NCBI GenBank assembly: GCA_028283825.1
Contig: JAPWJW010000005.1
Span: forward strand, 857,800 to 921,799
Reading direction: 5' to 3'
Length of the DNA: 64,000 bases
Source of the DNA: Azospirillaceae bacterium
GTDB lineage: Bacteria > Pseudomonadota > Alphaproteobacteria > Azospirillales > Azospirillaceae
Shown piece by piece: positions 48,008-57,243 of the stretch. A program made the translations under genes and the position numbers. The notes below the pieces were generated by a model, which saw only the letters and a list, made by a program, of their open reading frames with translations, was not told the DNA's origin and did not search any database. How positions within the stretch are numbered: the first letter of the stretch is position 1; every line of letters begins with the position of its first letter.

Positions 48008-50236
48008 CTACCAGGCCGCCTGCGTGGCGAAGAAGCGCTTCCAGAAGTCCACCTTCTCGGCGCTGGCCACAGGTATAGGTCCGAAATGGTCACCCAGTTC
48101 CATCACCTGCGGCTTTTCCGCGCTGTAGGCCGGCCACGCCGGCAGGCCCGGGCCATTGGGGCCACCGGTCTTGATGATGTTGGCCCAATAGCTGGACATG
48201 GTTTCGGCGATGCGGCGGTCGTCATCGGTCCAGGGGCTGTCCAGCGCGTCCAGGCTGTTGAAGACGTACGGGATTTCCGACCCGTGGAAGGCGCCGCGCC
48301 GGTCATGCGTCGGGCCCGGGATGGCATGGGTCCAGAAATAGGTGTGCAGGGGCAGGCTGTCGCCTTTGGTCCAGAGCGTGCCCCACAGCCAGGTTGAGAC
48401 GCGGGAGTTGTCGCGGGCGGCGGCGTTGTTCTGCAAGGCCGCGTCCTCATCGGTCTTCGCCGGATAGAGTTTCAGGAACTCATCCGCAAGCGGGCCGAAC
48501 TTGCGCCGGGCGGCGGCATCGAACTGGGCGACGGTGACGCTGGTCTGCGGCATGCCGGCACGCGGCGGCGTGGTGCTGGCGCGCAGGGCCGCGAAGGCGG
48601 TTTCCGGCACGGCACCCGTCTCATCCTTGTTGTTGCCGGCGACATAGGCGATCTGGTTCTGGGCGCCCGCCTGGTAGGTGTCCCAATAGGATTGCGGGAT
48701 GACCCAGCCGTCCACCACCGGGCGGAACAGCGGCGGCTTGCCGTCGCTGCCGGTTTCCACCGCGGCATCGACGCCGTTGCTGCCCGCGATCAGCGTGTCC
48801 ACCGGCAGGGCGCGCAACTCCTCCAGCGTCTTGGCGCCGTGCTGGGCCGCGTATTGCGTGCCGGCGGCCTCCGCCGTCGCCAGCGGCCGCCAGGAAACGG
48901 AAAGATAGCGCAACTCCGTATCGCGCGGATAACGCGCGTGGCTTTCGGCGATGCCGGCGCGGAACAGGCCCTTTGCCAGCGGCGACATCGACAGGAAGCC
49001 GACGGAGCCGGCACCGGCCGACTGGCCGCCGATGGTCACCCGGTCCGGGTCGCCGCCGAAGGCCGCGATGTTGCGCTTCACCCATTGCAGGGCGGCGATG
49101 TCGTCCAGCAGGCCGTAGTTGCCCGACGCGTTATGGCCGGACTCGCGGCTCAGTTCCGGCGTCGCCAGGAAACCCAGCACGCCGACGCGGTAGTTGAAGG
49201 TGACGACCACCACGCCCTTCAGCGCCAAGCCCTCACCATCGAATTCCGGGCTGGCACCGGTGCCGCCGATGAAACCGCCGCCGTAGATCCAGACATAGAC
49301 GGGGCGCTTTTCCCCGCTGCCCGGTGCGGCACCGGTCCAGACGTTCAGGGTCAGGCAGTCCTCGCTCTGCGGCATGCCGCGCGCCATCTCGCCCCCCGGC
49401 TGCGGGCAGGCCGCCCCGAAGGTGTCGGCATGGCGCACGCCCTCCCAGGCCAGCGGTGCGGCGGGCGGCCGCCAGCGCAAGGTCCCCACCGGCGGGGCGG
49501 CATAGGGGATGCCCTTGTAGACGGCGATGGCCGGGTCGCGCCCATGGGTACCGGTCAGTTGCCCCGTCTGCACCGTCACCGGCGCCGTGGCGGCGCTGGT
49601 GCCGGCAACCGACACCCCTTCCGGCTTGGCAGCGAACCCGACCAGGTCGCCCGCCGCCAGCACGTGGCCGTCCATCATCTGGCGCAGGGCGTTGAAGCTG
49701 ATATCGGCGTCGGCCTTCAGGGCGGTGTCCAGGGCGAACACCTGGGCATGGTAGGGGTGGCGACTGGCATCATGGGTGTGCGGCCCGGCATACGCCGCGG
49801 CGGGGCCGTGCACATTGGGGCCCAAGGCGGCACCGGCCGGCGGCGTCTGCAACCCCGCGGGCAGCACCAAAGTCCCGGCGGAAATATTGTACAGCACGAA
49901 ATGGACGCTGGTCCCCGCCTCCGCCGCCCCGTCCCGGCCCAGCATGCCTTGCAGCACGACGACATAGGACCGGGTACCCTTGGGGCCCTTGGTCCAGGCC
50001 AGACCGGGGAAACGGTTCTCGCCGTACTGCGTGGCCGCCAGGGGAATGTCACCACCGGCGACGAAGGCCGGGCTGGTGACCGTCAGGGCGTCGCGCCGGG
50101 CGGCCGGCACACCCGCGATCAGCAGGCGCTGGTCATGGCCGATGGTGGTCGGCACCGCCTGCGCCTGGCCCGTGCTGGAAATCACCAAGGCCAGCATCAG
50201 CGCCGACGTGGAAAGGACCCAACTGCGCATTCCCAT
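48008..50236 (-). CDS. Exported fusion of a PEBP (YbhB-like) domain and a type B carboxylesterase
   Basis: A 742-residue protein. Signal peptide residues 1-26 (ALMLALVISSTGQAQA). Residues about 48-205 match the phosphatidylethanolamine-binding-protein fold: LTVTSPAFVAGGDIP, VHFVLYNISAGTLVLPAGL, YAGPHTHDASRHPYHAQVFALD, MDGHVLAAGDLVGFA. Residues about 225-740 are a carboxylesterase with oxyanion GGGF, nucleophile S406 (GGQSAGAGS), a Glu in NNKDETGAVP and a His in GAFHGSEIPYVF. The start is ATG at 50236, or the ATG two codons later. It is followed by dienelactone hydrolase and preceded by another exported hydrolase and a TonB receptor, all on one strand. It may hydrolyse an ester brought close to the cell surface. 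Confidence 0.9.
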   Translation of the reverse strand: MGMRSWVLSTSALMLALVISSTGQAQAVPTTIGHDQRLLIAGVPAARRDALTVTSPAFVAGGDIPLAATQYGENRFPGLAWTKGPKGTRSYVVVLQGMLGRDGAAEAGTSVHFVLYNISAGTLVLPAGLQTPPAGAALGPNVHGPAAAYAGPHTHDASRHPYHAQVFALDTALKADADISFNALRQMMDGHVLAAGDLVGFAAKPEGVSVAGTSAATAPVTVQTGQLTGTHGRDPAIAVYKGIPYAAPPVGTLRWRPPAAPLAWEGVRHADTFGAACPQPGGEMARGMPQSEDCLTLNVWTGAAPGSGEKRPVYVWIYGGGFIGGTGASPEFDGEGLALKGVVVVTFNYRVGVLGFLATPELSRESGHNASGNYGLLDDIAALQWVKRNIAAFGGDPDRVTIGGQSAGAGSVGFLSMSPLAKGLFRAGIAESHARYPRDTELRYLSVSWRPLATAEAAGTQYAAQHGAKTLEELRALPVDTLIAGSNGVDAAVETGSDGKPPLFRPVVDGWVIPQSYWDTYQAGAQNQIAYVAGNNKDETGAVPETAFAALRASTTPPRAGMPQTSVTVAQFDAAARRKFGPLADEFLKLYPAKTDEDAALQNNAAARDNSRVSTWLWGTLWTKGDSLPLHTYFWTHAIPGPTHDRRGAFHGSEIPYVFNSLDALDSPWTDDDRRIAETMSSYWANIIKTGGPNGPGLPAWPAYSAEKPQVMELGDHFGPIPVASAEKVDFWKRFFATQAAW

Positions 50237-50252
50237 CCCCTATTGTTTTTTA

Positions 50253-51626
50253 TTACTGCCGGTTCGCGAAGCGGCCGGGCTTGGCAAGCCAGGCGTCAAT
50301 GTAGTCGTACGTCGTCTTCTGCGTGTCGCCGAATTCCCCCGCATGGCGTTCGCACGGTTTGCAGGTGTCGTACAGGTGCGTCGCGCCTTCCACGAAGGCG
50401 ATGGTCTTGTCCGGGCTGTGGGCCAGCTCATAAATCGTTTCGCTGGCGAGATATTCCCAGTGCCCCGTCATGCCCATGACCAGCAGCGGCGCGTTGATCC
50501 CCTGCACATCGCCCGGCGGGCTGGCGTAGGTGGAGGTCCAGTCCACGCCGGTCACATGCTCGGAATCATAGCCGAAGTCCGGCCGGGTACGGATGGCATA
50601 GGCGTTCAGGTAGTTCTGCACCGTTGTCTTCAGGGCGCCCTTGATGAAGGAGGGCGAGTTGTTGCGGGTGTTCTCCGGCACGCGCACGGTGGGGATGACA
50701 CCCATCGTCACATGGCCGTCGGCGTGCAGCAGCGGCCAGGCCTTCACCGTATGGGCCATCAGGCCGACATCCTGCGAGAACAGCCGGTTGTTGCTACCCA
50801 GCAGGATGGCGCCGGGCACGACGAAGGGCGCGTCGTCGTCGTAAGGCCCCTTGCCCGCCCGGATGGCCGCCAGTTCCCCTTCCGCCTTGGCGATCAGGGC
50901 GTTGTTGCGTGCGCCTTCCGCCGACAGGAAGGCCTTGGTGAAGGCGGGGCTGTAGGACGAGCCGGCGGGCTTGAAGCCGTTGGCCGGATTGTACATGTCC
51001 AGCTTGGGATCCAGGGTGGTGCCCTTGGCCTCATCCGTCACCGCCGGGTCGATGCTGAACAGCGTCATGGCCGCCAGGCCCCAATTGCTGTCGATCAGCA
51101 TCAGGCCGTCGGCCGGCGGCAATCCGCCCAAGCTGTCCGGGCACTTCCAGATCTTCTCCGCCGACTGGCAGGCCTTGACGCCGCCCTCGGCGATGAACTG
51201 ATAGGCGCTCATCACCGTGCCGCCGCCGCTGTGGCCCAGCAGCACGACGCGCTTCACCCCCGGCTGCTGCCGCAGCCAGGCAACGGCGGCCTTGACCTCC
51301 AGCATCACCTGGTCCAGCACGCCGTCGTTGGAGACACCGGACTTGGCAGTGCTGTTGTTGGCGCACAGCACCCGATAACCCCGTTGCGACAGTTCGGTAC
51401 AGCCGGGGAAACTGAGGTAATCGGCCGAGGAGTGCATGATGAACACGGCGGTTTCAGCCTTGGGGCCGATCACCGCCGGCTCATACAGCACCCCCGGCAC
51501 GCCGCGCGCCAGATGCACGAAGGTGGTCTTGGGCGCCGACGCACCTTCCGCCGCCGATGCCTGCTGGTTGCCCAGCAGGATCAGCGCGGAAGCGAGCGCG
51601 GCCTTAAGAAGCTTGGGCGAGACCAT
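50253..51626 (-). CDS. Exported alpha/beta hydrolase
   Basis: A 457-residue protein. The ATG at 51626 (MVSPKLLKAALASALILLG) starts a signal peptide ending ASA-AE; it lies 4 bases after the TonB receptor stop, so translation is coupled. The hydrolase core shows the nucleophile S133 in LLGHSGGGTVMSAY, LLVMGMTGHWEYLASETIY near the acid position, and a terminal GATHLYDTCKPCERHAG with a CxxC pair. Probably periplasmic; acts on an ester or lactone. The operon order receptor, hydrolase, PEBP-esterase, dienelactone hydrolase suggests stepwise uptake and cleavage of one ester-containing compound. Confidence 0.86.
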   Translation of the reverse strand: MVSPKLLKAALASALILLGNQQASAAEGASAPKTTFVHLARGVPGVLYEPAVIGPKAETAVFIMHSSADYLSFPGCTELSQRGYRVLCANNSTAKSGVSNDGVLDQVMLEVKAAVAWLRQQPGVKRVVLLGHSGGGTVMSAYQFIAEGGVKACQSAEKIWKCPDSLGGLPPADGLMLIDSNWGLAAMTLFSIDPAVTDEAKGTTLDPKLDMYNPANGFKPAGSSYSPAFTKAFLSAEGARNNALIAKAEGELAAIRAGKGPYDDDAPFVVPGAILLGSNNRLFSQDVGLMAHTVKAWPLLHADGHVTMGVIPTVRVPENTRNNSPSFIKGALKTTVQNYLNAYAIRTRPDFGYDSEHVTGVDWTSTYASPPGDVQGINAPLLVMGMTGHWEYLASETIYELAHSPDKTIAFVEGATHLYDTCKPCERHAGEFGDTQKTTYDYIDAWLAKPGRFANRQ

Positions 51627-51630
51627 CCCA

Positions 51631-54501
51631 TCAGCCCTTGATGCGGAAGCCGATGAGGAAGGCGCGGCCCGTGGGGTCGTCCGAGAACTCATAGGCCTGG
51701 CCGGCCGAGGTGGTGCCGCTGTAATAGCCGCTGAGCGGCGGGGTGGCATCGAACACGTTGGTCACGCTGAAGTAGATGGAGCTTTCCTTGACCTTCCACA
51801 TGGAACCGACATCGTAGGTCAGCGTCACGTTGGTGGTGGCGTAGCTGCCGACATATTCGTCGGCGTAGACCTGGCTGGCCACGCCACTGCGGCGGAAGCC
51901 GTTGCGGTAATGTTCGAACAGGTCGACCTTGAACTGGTCGGTGACCTGATAGCTGGCGAAGGCCGCCAGCTGCACGCTGGGGCTGGGCATCAGGCCGTTC
52001 TGGCCCCAGCCCGCATCGCCCTGGTCGATCAAGGCCACGCCCGGCTGCGCGTAATAGATGTGCGGCTGCCAGTTGACCAGGAAGCGCAGGCCCAGCCCGC
52101 GGTCGAACAACTCGGTGTTGTAGCCGACCTCGGCGTCGATGCCCCAGGTCTTCACCGTGGCGATGTTCTGCGGCTGGATGTAATAGGCGGTGACGGCACC
52201 CGACGCGTCGCGCTGGATCAGCGAACAATAGGGCGAGGTGCCGTTGCTGGCGTAGCAGGCCGCCTGGGTCGCGGCGTTGAAGCCCTGGACCGTGGTGATC
52301 GCGTTGTCGATTTCCGTGTGATAGTAGTCGACCGTGAAGGTCGCCCCCGGAATGTAGCTCGGCTCATAGACGAAGCCGCCGGTGTAGGTGTGGCCCACTT
52401 CCGACTGCAGGGCGGTGTTGCCGGTGTTGATCGACGGCACGTAGGAGGTGGTGTTGGTCAGCGTGTCGGTGAAGTTGCCAGGCACCACCGTCTTGGGCTG
52501 GAACAGGTCGTACAGGGTGGGTGCCCGGATGTCGCGGGAAACGGTGCCGCGGAACTTCAGGTCGCTGTCCACCTGCCAGACCGAACCGACCTTCCACGTC
52601 AGGTACTGGCCGCTGGTGCTGTAGTCGGTGAAGCGCGCCGCCGCGTTCAGGTCCAGGGACTTGGCGAACGGCAGGTCCTTCAGCAGCGGCACCTCGACCT
52701 CCAGCGCCACTTCCTTCACGCTTTGCGCCACCGTGTCGCTGTTGGGGAAGGTGCTGGGGTACAGCGTGGTGGTGGAGGTGCAGTTGTAGCGCAGGCCCGT
52801 GCAGTCGGCGTAATCGCTGGCCGTCGCGGTGCTGGAGGCGTCGAACGTCTCCCGTCGCCATTCGCCCGACAGCGCCACGTTGACCGGCCCGGCCCAATCG
52901 TCGAAGGCGGTGCGGCTGATCGAGGCGTCGACCGCGTCCATGTCGGTGTGGGTCAGGAAACCGACGCCGCCCAGGACGTAATTGATGGCCTTGGAACTGG
53001 CGGCGGTGGGGCCGAACAGGTTCAGGGGCACGCAGCTGCCGTACTTGGACGGGTTGGTCAGGCTTGCTTGACAGACGATATTGCCGGTGGAGGGATCGAC
53101 CACCGCGTCCAGCGCCGCCGACAGCCGTTCGGCGTTGGGCAGGTTGCTGACCGTCGTCTTCATGCGCGACGAGCCGTGGGTATAGGTGGTGTTCCAGTCG
53201 AAACCGCTGAAATCGCCCTCAAGACCGGTGTTCAGGTACAGCTGCGTCGTGTCGGTCTTGGCCTCGATGCGCGGCGCGCCCGACCAGATCTCGTTCATCG
53301 TGAACGTCTTCTGGCCGGCCGCCGCGAAGGCGTTCTGGTAGGCCGCCGGCAGGAAGGCGTTGGTGGCGCTGAGGGTCAGGCCCGACAGCTGGTTCCACCC
53401 GGTATAGGAGGTGTTGGTCTTCAGGTTGGCGCCACCCTGGATGAAGGCGTGCACATGGTCGGAGATGTCCAGGTCATAGCGGGCGAACAGCTGCGTGCCC
53501 TCATAGGGCGAGATCATGGAGGCGTTCTGGTAGGCGCCGTCGCCACCGATCTGGCAGCAGGTCGAACCGGTGGACGTGCCCTTGTTGAAGGTGCTGAGCA
53601 CGCCGTTGGAATTGAAGGTCTGGCCGTTCAGGGCGCCGGAGGTGATCAGGCCGCCGAAGCTGTAGGTGCGCAGGCGGACGTTGGTGTCCAGCACATAGGG
53701 GTTGGCGGCGGTGCCCGCCCCCTGCATCGCGGCCAGGTTGTCCCAGTCGCGGTCGCCGGCGCGGTTCAGGATGCCGTCGCTCTCACGGTGCTGGACACTG
53801 GCCTCGAAATGGCCGTTGCTGCCAACCTCGAACCCGAAGGCGCCACCGACATCGCGGTTGCGGGCATCTCCCCGGTCTGAAATGCCGAATTCGCTGTGCG
53901 CTTGGTAACCGTCGAACTTGCGGTTCAGGACATAGTTGACCACGCCCGAAACGGCGTCGGAACCGTAGACGGCGGATACACCGCCGGTGACGATATCCAC
54001 CCGCTGGATCAGTTCCTGCGGGATGATGTCCACGTCGACGGTGGAGTTGTACAGCGTGGGCGGCACGCGGTGACCATCGAACAGCACCAGCGTACGGTAG
54101 GAGCCCAGGTTGCGCAGGTTCAGCACATTGGCGGAGCCGTTGCCGCCCTGCACGCCGGTGGCGTTGGAGCCCGGGTTGCTGAACGAATTGCGCGAGCCGG
54201 AGAAGACCGGCAGGTTGTTGAGGGCGTCGGAGATGGAACCCGATGGGGCGGCCGCGAACAGGGCGGCGGTATCAACCGTCGTCAGCGGCGTCGGGCTGGC
54301 CGAACCGTCCTTGATGACGCGGGAACCGGTGACCACCACTTCCTCAAGCGGCGCGCTGCCGGCGGGGGCGTCCGCACCCTGGGGTGCCGCGACACCGCCG
54401 GTCGCCTGCGGCGCATTGGCCGACTGCGCGAACGCCGGGCAGCCAAGCACCAGCGCGCTAACCCCGAGCAACAGGCTGCGCATCAAACATCTCGACTTCA
54501 T
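51631..54501 (-). CDS. TonB-dependent outer-membrane receptor (large)
   Basis: A 956-residue receptor. Signal peptide ending AFA-QS, then LEEVVVTGSRV, a plug with ISDALNNLPVFSGSRNSF, LRNLGSYRTLVLFDGHRV, ELIQRVDIVTGGVSAVYGSD and VSGVVNYVLNRKF, and a large barrel ending GRAFLIGFRIKG. The size and the LRNLG..RTLVL..G pattern match receptors for oligomeric or plant-derived compounds found in sphingomonad-like bacteria. It leads the four-gene ester-hydrolase operon. The upstream region carries hairpins at 54546-54578. Confidence 0.95.
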   Translation of the reverse strand: MKSRCLMRSLLLGVSALVLGCPAFAQSANAPQATGGVAAPQGADAPAGSAPLEEVVVTGSRVIKDGSASPTPLTTVDTAALFAAAPSGSISDALNNLPVFSGSRNSFSNPGSNATGVQGGNGSANVLNLRNLGSYRTLVLFDGHRVPPTLYNSTVDVDIIPQELIQRVDIVTGGVSAVYGSDAVSGVVNYVLNRKFDGYQAHSEFGISDRGDARNRDVGGAFGFEVGSNGHFEASVQHRESDGILNRAGDRDWDNLAAMQGAGTAANPYVLDTNVRLRTYSFGGLITSGALNGQTFNSNGVLSTFNKGTSTGSTCCQIGGDGAYQNASMISPYEGTQLFARYDLDISDHVHAFIQGGANLKTNTSYTGWNQLSGLTLSATNAFLPAAYQNAFAAAGQKTFTMNEIWSGAPRIEAKTDTTQLYLNTGLEGDFSGFDWNTTYTHGSSRMKTTVSNLPNAERLSAALDAVVDPSTGNIVCQASLTNPSKYGSCVPLNLFGPTAASSKAINYVLGGVGFLTHTDMDAVDASISRTAFDDWAGPVNVALSGEWRRETFDASSTATASDYADCTGLRYNCTSTTTLYPSTFPNSDTVAQSVKEVALEVEVPLLKDLPFAKSLDLNAAARFTDYSTSGQYLTWKVGSVWQVDSDLKFRGTVSRDIRAPTLYDLFQPKTVVPGNFTDTLTNTTSYVPSINTGNTALQSEVGHTYTGGFVYEPSYIPGATFTVDYYHTEIDNAITTVQGFNAATQAACYASNGTSPYCSLIQRDASGAVTAYYIQPQNIATVKTWGIDAEVGYNTELFDRGLGLRFLVNWQPHIYYAQPGVALIDQGDAGWGQNGLMPSPSVQLAAFASYQVTDQFKVDLFEHYRNGFRRSGVASQVYADEYVGSYATTNVTLTYDVGSMWKVKESSIYFSVTNVFDATPPLSGYYSGTTSAGQAYEFSDDPTGRAFLIGFRIKG

Positions 54502-54545
54502 GGCGATCCTCCCTTTTGTTTCGTTCTTACGCCTTGTTCGCGGCG

Positions 54546-54578
54546 CCTACCGTTTCGGTAGGTCATTTGTTCGCGAAC
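54546..54578. promoter_or_regulatory. Inverted repeats upstream of the large TonB receptor
   Basis: A perfect 7-3-7 hairpin, CCTACCG-TTT-CGGTAGG (54546-54562), and a 10-base palindrome GTTCGCGAAC (54569-54578), 45-77 bases before the start codon. They may be an operator or leader hairpin. No other feature was recognised in the 54502-54715 gap. Confidence 0.4.
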
Positions 54579-54715
54579 GCTCGGAACGTTCGCCTTGGTG
54601 ATCGCATACGGTGCCCGCTACAGGGGTATCGGTTTTATATATTGTTGATAAGTTCTGGATTGATTGCCGGACAGGATTGCCATTGGCGCCTGTCCCCAAC
54701 GGCATCGCAAAAACA

Positions 54716-54749
54716 CAAAACCCCGCCGGCGGCCACCGGCGGGGTTTTG
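54716..54749 (-). terminator. Strong bidirectional intrinsic terminator
   Basis: A perfect 14-bp stem whose arms begin CAAAACCCCGCCGG and end CCGGCGGGGTTTTG, with a six-base loop. T-runs lie on both outgoing strands. It is 28 bases after the autotransporter stop and ends that minus-strand transcript. Confidence 0.9.
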
Positions 54750-54777
54750 TTTGGGTTGTCCGCTTGGGGTTGCGGGA

Positions 54778-57243
54778 TCAGAAGTCCCAGGAGGCGCGCA
54801 GGACGCCGCCGTGGCTCTGGTAGTCGCGGCGGTATTCGCCGTTGTACTCCAGCCGCAGCTTGAATCCCCCGCCCTGGTCCAGGGTGGTGCCCAGGTTCAG
54901 CGCCAGGCCGTCGGTGTTGATCCGCCCGGTGGTGCTGGCGAACGCCACGCCGGCCAGCACGCCCGTCGTCGGGATGGGGCCGTCCTTGAAGTCATGCAGC
55001 CAGGCCACCTTCAGGTCCGGCATAAACGTGCCCAGGCCGGTGTGCACGTCCGTCGTCACCTTCACCCCCAGCTCCTGCGTCAGCGCCGTCGTGCCCAACG
55101 GGTCCACCGTCAGGTTCGCCGGACCCGCGTCCCGCTCCTGGTAGCCATGGTTGGTCAGGCGCACCGCCCGCAGGCTGTATTGCGGCGTGAACGTCAGCGC
55201 CCCCTGCTTGGGCAGGTCGTACCCCACCGTCACCTTGCCCAGGTACTGCTCGCCACCATAGTTGGCGTTGGCACGGGCGCCCAGGAAGGCGATGTCGCGC
55301 CGCTGGTCGAAGTGGTTGTAGCCGAAGCCCAGCTGGCCCTCCACCGACAGACGCTGGTCCGACCAGTCCGGACGCCAGACGCTGTAGGCCGTCAGCTGGT
55401 AGCTGCCCACCCGCGTCAGGCTGCCCGCCATCACCCCCTGGCCCACCGACGCGCTGTTGATCCAGCTGAACGCCATGCCCGCCATCAGTTCGGAGTTGGC
55501 GAACCAGTCCGCCCCCAGCACGATGCCCGCACTGCTGGCCCGGTACCCGGCCGCCTCCGTCGTCGTGCCGCGCAGCACGCCCGCCCCCACGACCTCTCCC
55601 CAGATCACCCCGGTACGGCCGTCGGAGCCCGCCGCCAGGCCCTTGCCGTCTCCGTCCATCAGGCCCGCCACCTGGTCCTGGTGCTGGCTGATGGCCGTGG
55701 TGGTCGGCGTCACCGACGTCGCCGTCAGCTGCGGTGTCAGCTGGCTGGGCGACAGCTGCGCCACCGCCGTCCGCTGCGCCGTCGGCGTCAGGGTCGCCAA
55801 CGGCGCCAGCACCTGCTGCTGGAAGGCCGCCAGCTGCGTGTTGGTGGTGATGCTGTTGCCGGCCAGGGCCGCGATGCGATCCAGCGCCGACCCCGTGCCC
55901 ACCGCCGCACCGCCCTGGGCGTTGCCCACCGAGGTGTAGTTGGTGGCGGCCCCCGCCACCTTCAGCACCAGCTCCGTGGTGCCGCCCACCGTCACCAGGT
56001 TGCTGGTCACGGTGTAGCCGGTGGCGCTGAAGCTCAGCCCGCTCAGGTTCAGCCCGTTGGCCGAGGCGATGGTGTAGGTGCCGGCCTGCAAGGCGCCCGC
56101 CCCGCTGCCCACGCCCTGCAGCGCGATCGACCCGCCGGTGAACGCCGCACTGCCGCTGATCACCAGGTTGCCGTAGTTGGTCTGCGACGTCACCCCGATC
56201 ACCAGGCTGCCCGCACTCTGGCTGTAGCTGCCGGCGATGTTGATCGCGTTGTTCACCAGCAGGGTCGCCCCGCTGTTGAACACCGTGTGGCTGCCAACAT
56301 CGATGCTGTCGTTCAGCAGCTGCACCCCGCCGGTGAACCGCACGTTGGACAGGGTGTTGCTGATGGTGCCGACGCTGCCGTTGTACCCGGTCAGCGTCCC
56401 CGGGGCCGCGTCCGTGCCGCCGTTGATGACCAGGTCACCGGCCGACAGGTTGGTGATGTTGCCCGCCAGCGTGCCGCTGTTGGCGAGCGTGCCCAAGGTC
56501 CCGGTGGCCGCGATGTACAGGGCGGTGGGCGAGGACACCACCCCCGTCACGTTCAGCGTGTCCAGGCTGGCGCCGATGTAGTCGTTCGCAGCCGCCGCCA
56601 GCAGGCTGGTGCCGCTGGTCACCCCGGTGGCCGACAGGCCGGTCACCCCGCTGGTCACCGTGGCCCCGGCATAGCTGGACCCCGCCCCACCCTGGATCAG
56701 GGTGATGCTGTCGCCCACGATGTAGTTGGCCGTCCCGCTGAGGCCGGCATTGACCAGGCCGCCCGTCACGCTGGCCGCCCCGCTGACCGACAGCACATGG
56801 CCGTTGGCCGACAGGGTGCCCGCCGACTGGCTGTAGTTGCCGGTGATGGCAACGTCCTGGGCCAGGCCGATATTGGCGCCGATGTTGCCGACCGTGTGGC
56901 TGGCCACGTTGATCGCATCGGCCAGGCTGACCGCCCCCGCGGCGAACACCACGTTGGCGGATGTGTTGCTGATCGTGCCGCCGCTGAACAGGCCCACCGT
57001 GCCATTGCTGCCGCCGGTGATGCTGAGGTCGCCCGACGACAGGTTGGTGATGCTGCCCACGATGGTGCCGCTGTTGGCCAAGGCCCCCAGCGTGCCGGTC
57101 GAGGCGATGTACAGCGCCGACAGACCCCCGGCGGTGTTGCCCAGGGTGCCGGTCACGACCAGCGTGCCGTAGCTGGCGCCGATGTAGTCGTTGGCCGCCA
57201 CCGCCAGCAGGCTGGTGCCGCTGGTGGTGCCGGTGGCGTCCAG
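54778..57243 (-). CDS. Giant autotransporter, C-terminal segment with beta-barrel translocator
   Basis: Open from about 57243 to the stop at 54778 (first internal ATG/GTG near 57201). The last 280 residues are an autotransporter barrel: GVIWGEVVGAGVLRG, YRASSAGIVLGADWF, GVKVTTDVHTGLGTF, and a final aromatic residue in RASWDF. Before it lie a helical linker (LAAFQQQVLAPLATL, VAQLSPSQLTPQLTA) and about 450 residues of passenger repeats such as GTLGTLANSGTLAGNITNLS. It would sit in the outer membrane and display the passenger. An extra G in AGGGCCCG near 57244 breaks the frame; the equivalent repeat copy near 57853 has AGGCCCG. Confidence 0.85.
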   Translation of the reverse strand: MDATGTTSGTSLLAVAANDYIGASYGTLVVTGTLGNTAGGLSALYIASTGTLGALANSGTIVGSITNLSSGDLSITGGSNGTVGLFSGGTISNTSANVVFAAGAVSLADAINVASHTVGNIGANIGLAQDVAITGNYSQSAGTLSANGHVLSVSGAASVTGGLVNAGLSGTANYIVGDSITLIQGGAGSSYAGATVTSGVTGLSATGVTSGTSLLAAAANDYIGASLDTLNVTGVVSSPTALYIAATGTLGTLANSGTLAGNITNLSAGDLVINGGTDAAPGTLTGYNGSVGTISNTLSNVRFTGGVQLLNDSIDVGSHTVFNSGATLLVNNAINIAGSYSQSAGSLVIGVTSQTNYGNLVISGSAAFTGGSIALQGVGSGAGALQAGTYTIASANGLNLSGLSFSATGYTVTSNLVTVGGTTELVLKVAGAATNYTSVGNAQGGAAVGTGSALDRIAALAGNSITTNTQLAAFQQQVLAPLATLTPTAQRTAVAQLSPSQLTPQLTATSVTPTTTAISQHQDQVAGLMDGDGKGLAAGSDGRTGVIWGEVVGAGVLRGTTTEAAGYRASSAGIVLGADWFANSELMAGMAFSWINSASVGQGVMAGSLTRVGSYQLTAYSVWRPDWSDQRLSVEGQLGFGYNHFDQRRDIAFLGARANANYGGEQYLGKVTVGYDLPKQGALTFTPQYSLRAVRLTNHGYQERDAGPANLTVDPLGTTALTQELGVKVTTDVHTGLGTFMPDLKVAWLHDFKDGPIPTTGVLAGVAFASTTGRINTDGLALNLGTTLDQGGGFKLRLEYNGEYRRDYQSHGGVLRASWDF

